Assembly (NCBI RefSeq): GCF_004745865.1
Contig: NZ_SRKZ01000004.1
Span: 682,001-746,000, forward strand
Direction of reading: 5' to 3'
DNA: 64,000 nucleotides
Origin: Hymenobacter wooponensis
GTDB lineage: Bacteria; Bacteroidota; Bacteroidia; Cytophagales; Hymenobacteraceae
The notes beneath the pieces are model-generated. The model searched no databases. It worked only from the letters and a program-made list of their open reading frames with translations, and was not told where the DNA came from. Below, piece by piece: positions 33,233-41,622 of this stretch. The stretch's first letter is position 1; every line of letters begins with the position of its first letter. Both the position numbers and the translations under genes were made by a program.

Positions 33233-34952
33233 AACGGCCGTAGCCACGGCGGAGCCCGCTACCCGCACGTTGTCGGGAGCGGAGGCCACGCTGCACGCCC
33301 TGCTGGCGGAGGGCGTGGATACCGTGTTCGGCTACCCCGGCGGCGCTATCATCCCGATTTATGATGCGCTCTACGATTTTAAGGAGCAGCTCAACCACGT
33401 GTTGGTGCGCCACGAGCAGGGCGGCATTCACGCGGCCCAGGGCTACGCGCGGTCGTCGGGAAAGGTGGGGGTAGTATTTGCGACCAGCGGACCCGGCGCC
33501 ACCAACCTCGTGACTGGCCTAGCCGATGCCCTGATTGACAGCACGCCGCTGGTGTGCATTACGGGCCAGGTGTTTGCGCACTTGCTAGGTACGGATGCCT
33601 TCCAAGAAACCGACATCATCAACATCACCACGCCCATTACCAAGTGGAACCACCAGGTAACGGACGCCAGTGAAATTCCGGAGGCGCTGGCCAAGGCCTT
33701 CTACATCGCGCGCAGTGGCCGGCCCGGCCCGGTGCTAATCGACATCACCAAAAACGCCCAGATGCAGAAGGCCGATTTCGCGCCGTATCAGCCCTGCACC
33801 CACATCCGCAGCTACCGCCCTAGGCCACTCGTGCGCCAAGAGTACGTGGCGCAGGCGGCCGCCCTCATTAACCAGGCCAAGCGACCATTGGTGCTGTGGG
33901 GCCAGGGCGTGTTGCTGGGAAAGGCGGAGCAGGAGTTCAAGGAGTTCATTGAGAAAAGCGGGATTCCGGCCGCTTGGACTATCCTCGGGGCCGGCGCCCT
34001 GCCCACCGGCCACCCCCTCAACGTGGGTATGCTGGGCATGCACGGCAACTACGGCCCCAACGTGCTGACCAATGAGTGCGACGTGCTCATTGCCATCGGC
34101 ATGCGCTTCGACGACCGGGTTACGGGTCGCCTGGATAAGTACGCCCGCCAGGCCCAGGTGATTCACCTCGACATCGACCCCACGGAAATCGACAAAAACG
34201 TGAAGGCCACGGTGCCGGTGTGGGGCGACTGCAAGGAAACCCTGCCCCTGCTTACGGGGCTAGTGGAAGCCCGCACGTACCCCGAGTGGCGCCAACGCTT
34301 CCAGGACCACGACGCAGAGGAAATTGCGGCCGTCATCCAGGACGAACTCTTCCCGACCTCCGACGAGCTGACCATGGGCGAGGTAATTCAGCAGTTGAAC
34401 GAGCTGACCCAAGGCGAGGCCATCATTGTAACCGACGTAGGCCAGCACCAGATGGTGGCCTGCCGCTACGCCAAGCTCAATCAAACCCGCAGCAATATCA
34501 CCAGCGGTGGCCTAGGCACCATGGGCTTCGCTCTGCCTGCTGCCATTGGGGCCAAGTACGGAGCTCCAGAGCGCACGGTAGTAGCCGTCATCGGCGACGG
34601 GGGCATTCAGATGACGATTCAGGAGCTGGGCACCATCATGCAGACGGGCGTGAACGTGAAAATCCTGCTCCTCAACAACCAGTTTCTGGGTATGGTGCGC
34701 CAGTGGCAGGAGATGTTCCACGACCGGCGCTACTCCTTCGTGGATATTGCCAGCCCCGACTATGTGACCGTGGCCAGCGGCTACAGCATTGCCGGACGCC
34801 GCGTGGACAGCCGCCCCGACCTACAAGCCGCCCTCCGCGAGATGCTGGAGCACCCTGGCTCATTTCTGCTGGAGGTGATGGTGACCCGCGAGAACAACAT
34901 CTTCCCCATGGTGCCCCAAGGCTGCGGGGTTGGGGAAATTCGCTTGAAGTAA
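33189..34952 (+). CDS. ilvB: acetolactate synthase large subunit
   Basis: Thiamine-diphosphate enzyme, 587 residues, joining pyruvate with pyruvate or 2-oxobutyrate. Seen: FGYPGGAIIPIYDAL, VRHEQGGIHAAQGYAR (TPP-activating Glu), ATSGPGATNLVTGLADALIDS, MLGMHGNYGPNVL, and VIGDGGIQMTIQELGTIMQ leading into LLNNQFLGMVRQWQEMF (TPP/Mg site). A Pro/Ala/Thr-rich N-terminal extension of about 30 residues precedes the catalytic domain. It overlaps ilvD by 44 bases, implying coupled translation. The regulatory subunit ilvN follows after a repeat. Confidence 0.95.
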   Translation: MYLNPQPQPAPTSPETAVATAEPATRTLSGAEATLHALLAEGVDTVFGYPGGAIIPIYDALYDFKEQLNHVLVRHEQGGIHAAQGYARSSGKVGVVFATSGPGATNLVTGLADALIDSTPLVCITGQVFAHLLGTDAFQETDIINITTPITKWNHQVTDASEIPEALAKAFYIARSGRPGPVLIDITKNAQMQKADFAPYQPCTHIRSYRPRPLVRQEYVAQAAALINQAKRPLVLWGQGVLLGKAEQEFKEFIEKSGIPAAWTILGAGALPTGHPLNVGMLGMHGNYGPNVLTNECDVLIAIGMRFDDRVTGRLDKYARQAQVIHLDIDPTEIDKNVKATVPVWGDCKETLPLLTGLVEARTYPEWRQRFQDHDAEEIAAVIQDELFPTSDELTMGEVIQQLNELTQGEAIIVTDVGQHQMVACRYAKLNQTRSNITSGGLGTMGFALPAAIGAKYGAPERTVVAVIGDGGIQMTIQELGTIMQTGVNVKILLLNNQFLGMVRQWQEMFHDRRYSFVDIASPDYVTVASGYSIAGRRVDSRPDLQAALREMLEHPGSFLLEVMVTRENNIFPMVPQGCGVGEIRLK

Positions 34953-34968
34953 AGTCAGGATACAAGGA

Positions 34969-35065
34969 ACGTCATGTCGAGCGCAGTCGAGACATCTCGC
35001 TCGAATCGTTGGAATAGTCCGGCAACATCCGCACGCGAGATGTCTCGATTGCGCTCGACATGACC
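34969..35065. repeat. family A inverted repeat between ilvB and ilvN
   Basis: Left arm ACGTCATGTCGAGCGCAGTC...ACATCTCG and right arm CGAGATGTCTCGATTGCGCTCGACATGAC enclose a loop of about 35 bases. The arms pair almost perfectly, giving a long hairpin in the ilv mRNA. Confidence 0.8.
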
Positions 35066-35130
35066 GGTGGCGAAAGTGGTAGAGCCGCTTCTGCAAACTC
35101 ACCATTTCACTACCTCACAATTTCACCATC

Positions 35131-35736
35131 ATGCACCAGCAATCCATCGACCGGCGGGAGTACAACATCACGGCCTACACCGAGAATCAGGTGGGGCTGC
35201 TGAACCGTATTGCCATCATCTTCTCCCGGCGCAAAATCAACATCGAGAGCCTCAACACCTCCCCTTCGGAGGTCGAAGGAATCCACCGCTTCAACATTGT
35301 GGTGGTGGAAACCGAGGAGGTAGTGCGCAAGATTGCCCGCCAGATTGAGAAGCAAGTGGAAATACTCAAGGTGTACTTCAACCCCAATGAGGACGTCATT
35401 TGGCAGGAAATGGCCCTCTACAAAGTGCCGACCGACGTCATTGCCGAGCGGGCCCTGGTGGAGCGGCTGCTGCGGGAGCACGGGGCACGCGCCGTGGTAA
35501 TCCGCAAGGACTATACGGTGTTCGAAACCACCGGCCACCGCGAAGAAACCGACAAGCTCCTGACGGTGCTCCAGCCCTACGGTCTCATTGAGTTCGTGCG
35601 CTCAGCCCGCATTGCCATCATCAAAAACAGCCAGGGCTTTCACCATCAGCTCCGCGAGTTCGAGCGCACCGAGCCCAGCCACGAGGTCAGCGAAAACGAC
35701 TACCTCAATAGCCGCGACAAGGTGTTCACGATGTGA
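35131..35736 (+). CDS. ilvN: acetolactate synthase small (regulatory) subunit
   Basis: 201 residues with an N-terminal ACT domain (YNITAYTENQVGLLNRIAII, INIESLNTSPSEVEGIHRFN) that binds valine for feedback inhibition, followed by the second ACT-like half (YKVPTDVIAERALVERLLRE, TVFETTGHREETDKLL). Longer than the short (about 85 residue) IlvM type and matching the 160-200 residue class. The stop codon is part of the left arm of a 35-bp perfect inverted repeat. Confidence 0.93.
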   Translation: MHQQSIDRREYNITAYTENQVGLLNRIAIIFSRRKINIESLNTSPSEVEGIHRFNIVVVETEEVVRKIARQIEKQVEILKVYFNPNEDVIWQEMALYKVPTDVIAERALVERLLREHGARAVVIRKDYTVFETTGHREETDKLLTVLQPYGLIEFVRSARIAIIKNSQGFHHQLREFERTEPSHEVSENDYLNSRDKVFTM

Positions 35737-35857
35737 CCCCACCCCCGGCCCCTCCCCTCCGGGAGAGGGGTGCGTTCTGGAAAACTCATTGGCCAATAGC
35801 CCCCTCTTCTTCGTCTGGCACTCCTCTCCCGGAGGGGAGGGGCCGGGGGTGGGGTCA
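35734..35857. repeat. perfect 35-bp GC-rich inverted repeat between ilvN and ilvC
   Basis: The left arm 35734-35768 (TGACCCCACCCCCGGCCCCT onward) and right arm 35823-35857 are exact reverse complements, separated by 54 bases. The arm starts with the TGA stop of ilvN and ends 46 bases before the ilvC ATG. It has no T run, so it is not a classical terminator. It differs in sequence from families A and B. Confidence 0.9.
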
Positions 35858-35903
35858 TCCACACAAAACGACATTTTCATCTTCCAACCCAATACCCAAC
35901 ATC

Positions 35904-36971
35904 ATGGCAACCATCAACTTTGGCGGCGTAGAAGAGCACGTAGTAACCCGCGACGAATTTCCCCTGGAGAAAGCCCGCACTATTCTGAAAGACGAAACCA
36001 TTGCCGTGATTGGCTACGGGGTGCAGGGCCCCGGCCAAGCCCTAAACCTGCGCGACAACGGCTTCAACGTCATCATCGGGCAGCGCCGCGACTCCGCTTC
36101 CTGGAGCAAGGCTGAAGCGGATGGCTGGGTAGAAGGCGAAACCCTATTCGACATTGAAGAAGCCGCCGAGCGCGGCACCATCATCGCCAACCTACTCTCC
36201 GACGCCGGCCAAATTGCGGTGTGGCCTACGCTGAAAGCCAAGCTGACGGCTGGCAAAACCCTGTACTTCTCGCACGGCTTTGGCATCACGTTTAACGACC
36301 AAACCGGCATCATTCCGCCCGCGGATGTGGACGTAGTACTGGTGGCCCCCAAGGGTAGCGGCACCAGCCTGCGCCGCCTGTTTGTGGCCGGTGGCGGATT
36401 GAACTCGTCGTTTGCCGTGTTCCAGGATGCGACCGGACAGGCCTACGAGAAGGCTGTTGCCCTCGGCATTGGGGTAGGCTCGGGCTACTTGTTCGAAACC
36501 GACTTCAAGCGCGAAGTGTACTCCGACCTCACCGGTGAGCGGGGTGTGCTGATGGGCGCGTTGGCTGGCATCATCGAGGCCCAATACCAAGTGCTGCGCC
36601 AGCGGGGCCACTCCCCTTCCGAGGCCTTCAACGAAACCGTGGAAGAGCTCACCCAGAGCCTCGTGCCACTAGTAGGCGAAAACGGCATGGACTGGATGTT
36701 CAGCAACTGCTCCGTAACCGCTCAGCGCGGCGCACTCGACTGGAAAGGCCGTTTCCGCGACGCTACTCTGCCCGTCCTCAACGAGCTCTACGACAGCGTA
36801 GCCTCCGGCCAGGAAGCCGCCCGCACCATCCAGCGCGGCTCTACCCCCGGCTACCGCCAAGAGTTGGAAGCGGAACTGAAGGAAGTACGCGACTCGGAGC
36901 TGTGGCAGACCGGCGCCACGGTGCGCGAACTACGCTCCAAAGCCACTGAAAAAGTAGAGGAGCTAAGCTAA
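35904..36971 (+). CDS. ilvC: ketol-acid reductoisomerase (NADP+), class I
   Basis: 355 residues; isomerises and reduces acetolactate or acetohydroxybutyrate. Seen: Rossmann motif IAVIGYGVQGPGQALNLRDN, the cofactor-phosphate loop IIGQRRDSASW, the Mg-binding ETDFKREVYSDLTGERGVLMG, and NEAVEEL-type C-terminal helices (ETVEELTQSLVPLVGENGMDWM). ATG 35904 is the proper start; the frame runs on upstream through the inverted repeat to 35733. Confidence 0.95.
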   Translation: MATINFGGVEEHVVTRDEFPLEKARTILKDETIAVIGYGVQGPGQALNLRDNGFNVIIGQRRDSASWSKAEADGWVEGETLFDIEEAAERGTIIANLLSDAGQIAVWPTLKAKLTAGKTLYFSHGFGITFNDQTGIIPPADVDVVLVAPKGSGTSLRRLFVAGGGLNSSFAVFQDATGQAYEKAVALGIGVGSGYLFETDFKREVYSDLTGERGVLMGALAGIIEAQYQVLRQRGHSPSEAFNETVEELTQSLVPLVGENGMDWMFSNCSVTAQRGALDWKGRFRDATLPVLNELYDSVASGQEAARTIQRGSTPGYRQELEAELKEVRDSELWQTGATVRELRSKATEKVEELS

Positions 36972-36992
36972 CAGCTCCTCAGGCCATCAAGA

Positions 36993-37090
36993 ACGTCATG
37001 TCGAGTGCAGTCGAGACATCTCGCGTGCTGACGTTGGACTGCTACTCCAACGGTTCGAGCGAGATGTCTCGACCAGCTCGACATGACGTT
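36993..37090. repeat. family A inverted repeat between ilvC and ilvA
   Basis: Left arm ACGTCATGTCGAGTGCAGTC... and right arm GAGATGTCTCGACCAGCTCGACATGACGT enclose a loop that reads as the inverse of the loop at 34969-35065 (GTTGGACTGCTACTCCAACGGTTCGAGC type). The element is therefore present in both orientations. Confidence 0.8.
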
Positions 37091-37116
37091 TCTCTTTTGT
37101 TGCTCACAACACCCCT

Positions 37117-38388
37117 ATGGAACAAGACACTCTAACCTCTGCCCCCACGGTGCGGCTGGAAAACGTGGAACAGGCGGCGCGCACGCTGGACGGCGTTATC
37201 TACAAAACGCTGCTGCAGCACAACCTAGGCCTATCGGAGGCCTACGGGGCGCAGGTGTACCTGAAGCGCGAGGACCTGCAAGTGGTGCGTTCCTATAAAA
37301 TCCGGGGTGCGTATAACAAGATTGCTGGCCTCAGCCGGGAGCAGGTTGCGCAGGATGTAGTGTGCGCCAGCGCCGGTAACCACGCGCAGGGAGTGGCCTA
37401 CGCCTGCCAGTTACTAGGCATCCGAGGCCATATTTTCATGCCCGCCCAAACGCCCGCTCAGAAGGTAAATAAGGTGCGCTTGTTCGGGAAAGACCAAGTA
37501 GAAGTCGTCCTGACCGGGGCCACCTTCGATGACACCTATAAAGCTGCGAAAGACTTCTGCGACCAACGCGGCAGCACCTTCGTGCACCCCTTTGATGACC
37601 TGGCCATTGTAGAAGGTCAGGCCACCGTAGGCCTGGAGATTCTACGCGATGCCCCGGCCTCCATTGACTATTGCTTTATGCCCATTGGGGGCGGGGGTCT
37701 GGCCTCGGGTGTGAGCAGCGTATTTCGGCAGTTGAGCCCGCACACGAAGCTAATTGGGGTGCAGCCGTCGGGGGCACCATCCATGCAGCGCGCCATGCAG
37801 ACTGGCCTACGACAACCCCTGGAGCATATTGAGAGCTTCGTGGATGGCGCCGCTGTAAAGTGCCCCGGCGAACTGACGTTTGAGTTGTGCCGGGAGTTGC
37901 TAGATGAGGTGGCCCTAGTACCGGAAGGCCAGGTGTGCGAGGACCTGCTGAAGATGTATAACGAGGAAGGCATTGTGCTGGAGCCGGCAGGCACGCTCAG
38001 CATTTCGGCCCTGCACCAGTACGCCGACCAGATCCGGGGTAAAACGGTGGTGTGCGTGCTCAGCGGCTCCAACAACGACATCACCCGCATGGAGGACATC
38101 AAGGAACGCGCCATGCGCCACCAGGGCCGCAAGCACTACTTCCTGGTCACCTTCAACCAGAAGCCCGGTGCCCTCCGCCGCTTCGTGAACCACGTCCTAA
38201 GCGAGGGCGACGACATCATCCAGTTCCAGTACATCAAGAAGAATAACAAGGAAAAAGGCCCCGTCTTCATCGGTCTGGAAGTCCAGCGCCCCCACGATAT
38301 CGAAGGCATCCAACTCCGCATGGCCGCCGAAGGCTTCGGCTACGAATACCTCAATGGCAAGCAGGATTTCCTGAGTTTGCTGGTGTAG
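37117..38388 (+). CDS. ilvA: threonine ammonia-lyase (threonine deaminase)
   Basis: 423-residue PLP enzyme converting threonine to 2-oxobutyrate, the entry to isoleucine. Seen: YLKREDLQVVRSYKIRGAYNKI with the PLP lysine in SYKIRG, ASAGNHAQGVAYAC, PIGGGGLASGVSSVF, and SGSNNDITRMEDI. The C-terminal region (KHYFLVTFNQKPGALRRFVNHVL) is a single ACT-like regulatory domain, so allosteric control by isoleucine is likely. Last gene of the ilv half. Confidence 0.94.
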   Translation: MEQDTLTSAPTVRLENVEQAARTLDGVIYKTLLQHNLGLSEAYGAQVYLKREDLQVVRSYKIRGAYNKIAGLSREQVAQDVVCASAGNHAQGVAYACQLLGIRGHIFMPAQTPAQKVNKVRLFGKDQVEVVLTGATFDDTYKAAKDFCDQRGSTFVHPFDDLAIVEGQATVGLEILRDAPASIDYCFMPIGGGGLASGVSSVFRQLSPHTKLIGVQPSGAPSMQRAMQTGLRQPLEHIESFVDGAAVKCPGELTFELCRELLDEVALVPEGQVCEDLLKMYNEEGIVLEPAGTLSISALHQYADQIRGKTVVCVLSGSNNDITRMEDIKERAMRHQGRKHYFLVTFNQKPGALRRFVNHVLSEGDDIIQFQYIKKNNKEKGPVFIGLEVQRPHDIEGIQLRMAAEGFGYEYLNGKQDFLSLLV

Positions 38389-38402
38389 GGCAGGTTGTCA
38401 GT

Positions 38403-38639
38403 CTCCCCTCCTCAGCTGAGGAGGGGCTGGGGGTAGTTGACTTGGCCTAGAACAATTACAGCAAAACAGTCCACTAGTCCGTCATGCTGAGCTTGTCGAA
38501 GCATCTCTACTGCTTCGTTGAGTCGGTCCTAGGCCAGTAATTAGCCAGAGGTAGAGATGCTTCGACAAGCTCAGCATGACGATCTTGATTAACAACGATT
38601 ATCAACCACCCCCTGCCCCTCCTCATATGAGGAGGGGAG
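38403..38639. repeat. composite element: family B flanked by GC-rich inverted arms
   Basis: Outer arms CCCCTCCTCAGCTGAGGAGG (38405, continuing GGCTGGGGGTAGTTGA) and its counterpart TCAACCACCCCCTGCCCCTC (38602, continuing to 38638) enclose a family B pair at 38480-38581. Same overall design as the element at 5195-5462. Together with the leuA promoter it fills the 431-base gap between ilvA and leuA. Confidence 0.8.
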
Positions 38640-38680
38640 CACCGTTCTTTACAGTGTTGGCGATCGTATTTACCTCAATC

Positions 38681-38786
38681 ATAACTATTTGTTTGTCAAC
38701 ACTATAAAATTATAAAAGCCACTTTTTGAAATAGTAGGCGTGCCGAGAAACCGTTTTCAAACGCACGCTTAGGCCATGTACTTGCG
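38681..38786 (+). promoter_or_regulatory. promoter/operator region of leuA
   Basis: ATAACTATTTGT (38681-38692), GAAATAGTA (38728-38736) and CATGTACTTGCG (38775-38786) repeat the words found before ilvE. The spacing between the last two is identical (47 bases) and a TTTT sits at the same offset in between. The -7 element TACTTGCG lies about 35 bases before the leuA ATG, leaving no room for a leader peptide. Confidence 0.7.
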
Positions 38787-38819
38787 GGCAGCAAATTTCG
38801 CTGACTGAACCCTAGAGAC

Positions 38820-39986
38820 ATGGCAACTCAGAAAATCCACATCTTCGACACGACCCTGCGCGACGGGGAACAGGTGCCGGGCTGCAAGCTGAACCGGGAC
38901 GAGAAACTGCTGATTGCCCGACAGCTAGAGCTACTCGGCGTCGACGTGATTGAGGCGGGTTTTCCGGTGTCGAGCCCCGGCGACTTTGCAGCAGTAGCAG
39001 CCATTGCGGCCCAGACGCGCTACGCTACGGTCTGCGGCCTTTCAAGGGCGGTGGAAAATGATATTATCACAGCCGCTGAGGCTCTAAAATCAGCTAAATA
39101 CCCGCGTATTCACACCGGTATTGGTACCTCCGATTCGCACATCAAGTTCAAGCTGTGTACTACTCCGGAGAAAGTGCTGGAGCGAGCGGTGGCGGCTGTG
39201 AAGCTGGCCAAATCCTTTGTGGAAGACGTGGAGTTTTACGCTGAAGACGCAGGGCGTACGGATAACGAGTTTCTGGCCCGAGTCTGCGAGGCCGCCATTC
39301 GCGCCGGTGCTACCGTACTGAACATTCCCGATACTACCGGCTACTGCCTCCCCAGCGAGTACGGCGCCAAGATCAAGTACTTGGTGGATAATGTTCGGGG
39401 CATTGAGCACGTGCGCCTTTCCACCCATTGCCACAACGATTTGGGCATGGCCACGGCCAACTCTATTGCCGGCGTGCTCAACGGTGCTCAGCAGGTGGAA
39501 TGCACCATCAACGGCGTCGGCGAGCGGGCTGGTAACACGGCGTTGGAGGAAGCCGTGATGGTACTCCGCCAGCATCCTTACCTCAACTTTGAGACTGGCA
39601 TCAACACGAAACTGCTCGCCGAAACCTCCGCCATGGTGTCGCACCTCATGTCGATGCCGGTGCAGCCCAACAAGGCCATTGTGGGCGCCAACGCATTTTC
39701 GCACTCCAGCGGAATCCACCAGGACGGCGTTATCAAGCACCGCGAAACCTACGAAATCATCGACCCACGCGAAGTGGGCATGCCCGATTCGGCCATTGTG
39801 CTGACGGCCCGCTCTGGCCGCGCGGCCCTGGCCTACCGCCTCCAGAAAATCGGCTACGACTTCGACCGCACCGCCCTCAACAAAGCCTACGCCTCCTTCC
39901 TCGTGCTGGCCGACCGCCAAAAGGAAGTGGTAGACGAGGACTTGCACGTGATGGTGGAGCAGGAGCAGCTCATTACCGTCAGCTAA
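38820..39986 (+). CDS. leuA: 2-isopropylmalate synthase, short form
   Basis: Condenses acetyl-CoA with 2-oxoisovalerate, the first leucine step. 388 residues: the HMGL-like TIM barrel is complete, with FDTTLRDGEQVPGCKL at the N-terminus, STHCHNDLGMATANSIAG and CTINGVGERAGNTALEE, followed by the accessory helices (NAFSHSSGIHQDGVIKHRETYE). The C-terminal leucine-binding regulatory domain of the 510-550 residue enzymes is absent, so feedback inhibition by leucine is not expected through that domain. Has its own promoter matching that of the ilv operon. Confidence 0.92.
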   Translation: MATQKIHIFDTTLRDGEQVPGCKLNRDEKLLIARQLELLGVDVIEAGFPVSSPGDFAAVAAIAAQTRYATVCGLSRAVENDIITAAEALKSAKYPRIHTGIGTSDSHIKFKLCTTPEKVLERAVAAVKLAKSFVEDVEFYAEDAGRTDNEFLARVCEAAIRAGATVLNIPDTTGYCLPSEYGAKIKYLVDNVRGIEHVRLSTHCHNDLGMATANSIAGVLNGAQQVECTINGVGERAGNTALEEAVMVLRQHPYLNFETGINTKLLAETSAMVSHLMSMPVQPNKAIVGANAFSHSSGIHQDGVIKHRETYEIIDPREVGMPDSAIVLTARSGRAALAYRLQKIGYDFDRTALNKAYASFLVLADRQKEVVDEDLHVMVEQEQLITVS

Positions 39987-40071
39987 GTACGCCTCTCGAA
40001 AGACCGTCATGCGAAGCATAGCCTCCGCCTGACGGTCTACTTTATTCTAACCCCGCCCCCACCCCTCTCTC

Positions 40072-41466
40072 ATGGCTAAGACCTTATTTGATAAAATTTG
40101 GGACGCGCACGTGGTGCGCGAAGTAGCCGGCGGCCTCACGGTGTTTTACATCGACCGCCATCTAATTCACGAAGTAACCAGCCCCCAGGCGTTTGACGAG
40201 CTAACGGCCCGCGGCCTCACGCTGCGCCGCCCAGAACAGATAGTAGCTACCGCCGACCACAACGTGCCCACGCGCCACCAGGACCAACCGATTCAGGACC
40301 CGCTATCCCGCTCCCAGGTAGATAAGCTCACGGAAAACTGCGCCAAGTTTGGCGTGGAACTGTATGGCCTAGGCCACCAATACCAGGGCATTGTGCACGT
40401 AATTGGGCCGGAACTGGGCATTACGCAGCCCGGCCTGACCATGGTGTGCGGCGACAGTCATACTTCCACGCACGGCGCGTTCGGCACTATTGCTTTCGGC
40501 ATTGGCACCAGCCAGGTGACGCAGGTAATGGCCTCGCAGTGCCTATTGCTGGACAAGCCCAAGCGCATGCGTATTACCCTGGATGGCGACCTGCGGCCTG
40601 GCGTAACGGCCAAGGATTTGATTCTGTACGTGATTTTCCAGTTGGGCACCGGCGGCGCCACCGGCTACTTCGTGGAGTACGCGGGTAGCGCCATTCGGGG
40701 CCTGAGCATGGAAGGCCGCATGACGGTCTGCAACATGAGCATTGAAATGGGCGCCCGCGGCGGCCTCATTGCTCCTGATGCTACCACCTTCGACTACCTG
40801 AAAGGTCGCCGGTTTGCGCCCCAGGGCGAAAATTGGGACCGAGCCGTGGCCTACTGGCAGACCCTGTACTCGGACGAAGATGCCGTGTTTGATGCCAAGT
40901 TGCAGTTCGATGCCTCGGCCATTCAGCCCATGATTACCTACGGCACCAACCCGGGCATGGGCATTCCGCTCTCGGCCAGCATTCCGGTGCTCAACGGGGG
41001 TAGCGAGGCTACTAGCTTCGATAAGTCGTTGCGTTACATGGGTTTCCAGCCGGGTGAGTCGCTGCTGGGCAAGGAGATCAACTACGTGTTCATCGGGAGT
41101 TGCACCAACTCGCGCATTGAAGATTTGCGCACGGTAGCGGCCTACGTGCGGGGCAAGCAGAAGGCGGCCCACGTGGAGGCCATCATCGTGCCTGGCTCCA
41201 AGCAAGTGGAGCAGCAAGCCATTGCCGAAGGCCTTGACAAGGTGCTGGCCGAAGCTGGCTTTGAGCTGCGCGAACCCGGCTGCAGCGCCTGCCTGGCCAT
41301 GAATGATGACAAGATTCCGGCCGGCGCCTACTGCGTCTCCACTTCCAACCGCAACTTCGAAGGCCGCCAGGGCCCCGGCGCCCGCACCCTGCTTGCCAGC
41401 CCGCTGGTAGCCGCTATTACGGCAGTAGAAGGCCGCTTGGTAGATATTACGCAGTATTTGAACTAG
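40072..41466 (+). CDS. leuC: 3-isopropylmalate dehydratase large subunit
   Basis: Aconitase-family iron-sulfur protein, 464 residues. Seen: TLFDKIWDAHVV at the N-terminus, TMVCGDSHTSTHGAFGTIAFGIGTSQV, and the cluster cysteines in IGSCTNSRIEDLR and PGCSACLAMN. Isomerises 2- and 3-isopropylmalate together with LeuD. Lies 85 bases after leuA and precedes leuD, from which it is separated by a repeat. Confidence 0.95.
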   Translation: MAKTLFDKIWDAHVVREVAGGLTVFYIDRHLIHEVTSPQAFDELTARGLTLRRPEQIVATADHNVPTRHQDQPIQDPLSRSQVDKLTENCAKFGVELYGLGHQYQGIVHVIGPELGITQPGLTMVCGDSHTSTHGAFGTIAFGIGTSQVTQVMASQCLLLDKPKRMRITLDGDLRPGVTAKDLILYVIFQLGTGGATGYFVEYAGSAIRGLSMEGRMTVCNMSIEMGARGGLIAPDATTFDYLKGRRFAPQGENWDRAVAYWQTLYSDEDAVFDAKLQFDASAIQPMITYGTNPGMGIPLSASIPVLNGGSEATSFDKSLRYMGFQPGESLLGKEINYVFIGSCTNSRIEDLRTVAAYVRGKQKAAHVEAIIVPGSKQVEQQAIAEGLDKVLAEAGFELREPGCSACLAMNDDKIPAGAYCVSTSNRNFEGRQGPGARTLLASPLVAAITAVEGRLVDITQYLN

Positions 41467-41487
41467 CATAAGAAGAGCCAAAAAAGG

Positions 41488-41592
41488 ACGTCATGCTGAG
41501 CTTGTCGAAGCATCTCTACCGCTTCGTTGAGTTGTCGCTAGGCCAGTTAGATAGCCAGAGGTAGAGATGCTTCGACAAGCTCAGCATGACGT
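41488..41592. repeat. family B inverted repeat, perfect 33-bp arms, between leuC and leuD
   Basis: Arms 41488-41520 (ACGTCATGCTGAGCTTGTCG onward) and 41560-41592 are exact reverse complements with a 39-base loop. The loop (GCTTCGTTGAG...CTAGGCCAGTTAGATAGCCAG) is also conserved in the copy at 38480, so the whole unit of about 105 bp is the repeated object. Confidence 0.9.
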
Positions 41593-41622
41593 TATCAGCT
41601 AAATAATCTCCATTCCCACCCC

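Noticed and set aside
34220..35017. 265-codon plus-strand frame overlapping ilvB
   Set aside because: Arg/Gly/His-rich out-of-frame translation of ilvB running into a repeat.
39090..40019. 309-codon minus-strand frame opposite leuA
   Set aside because: High-GC antisense frame created by codon bias of leuA; leuA motifs are unambiguous.
40543..41481. 312-codon minus-strand frame opposite leuC
   Set aside because: Same reason: antisense of a well-conserved aconitase-family gene.
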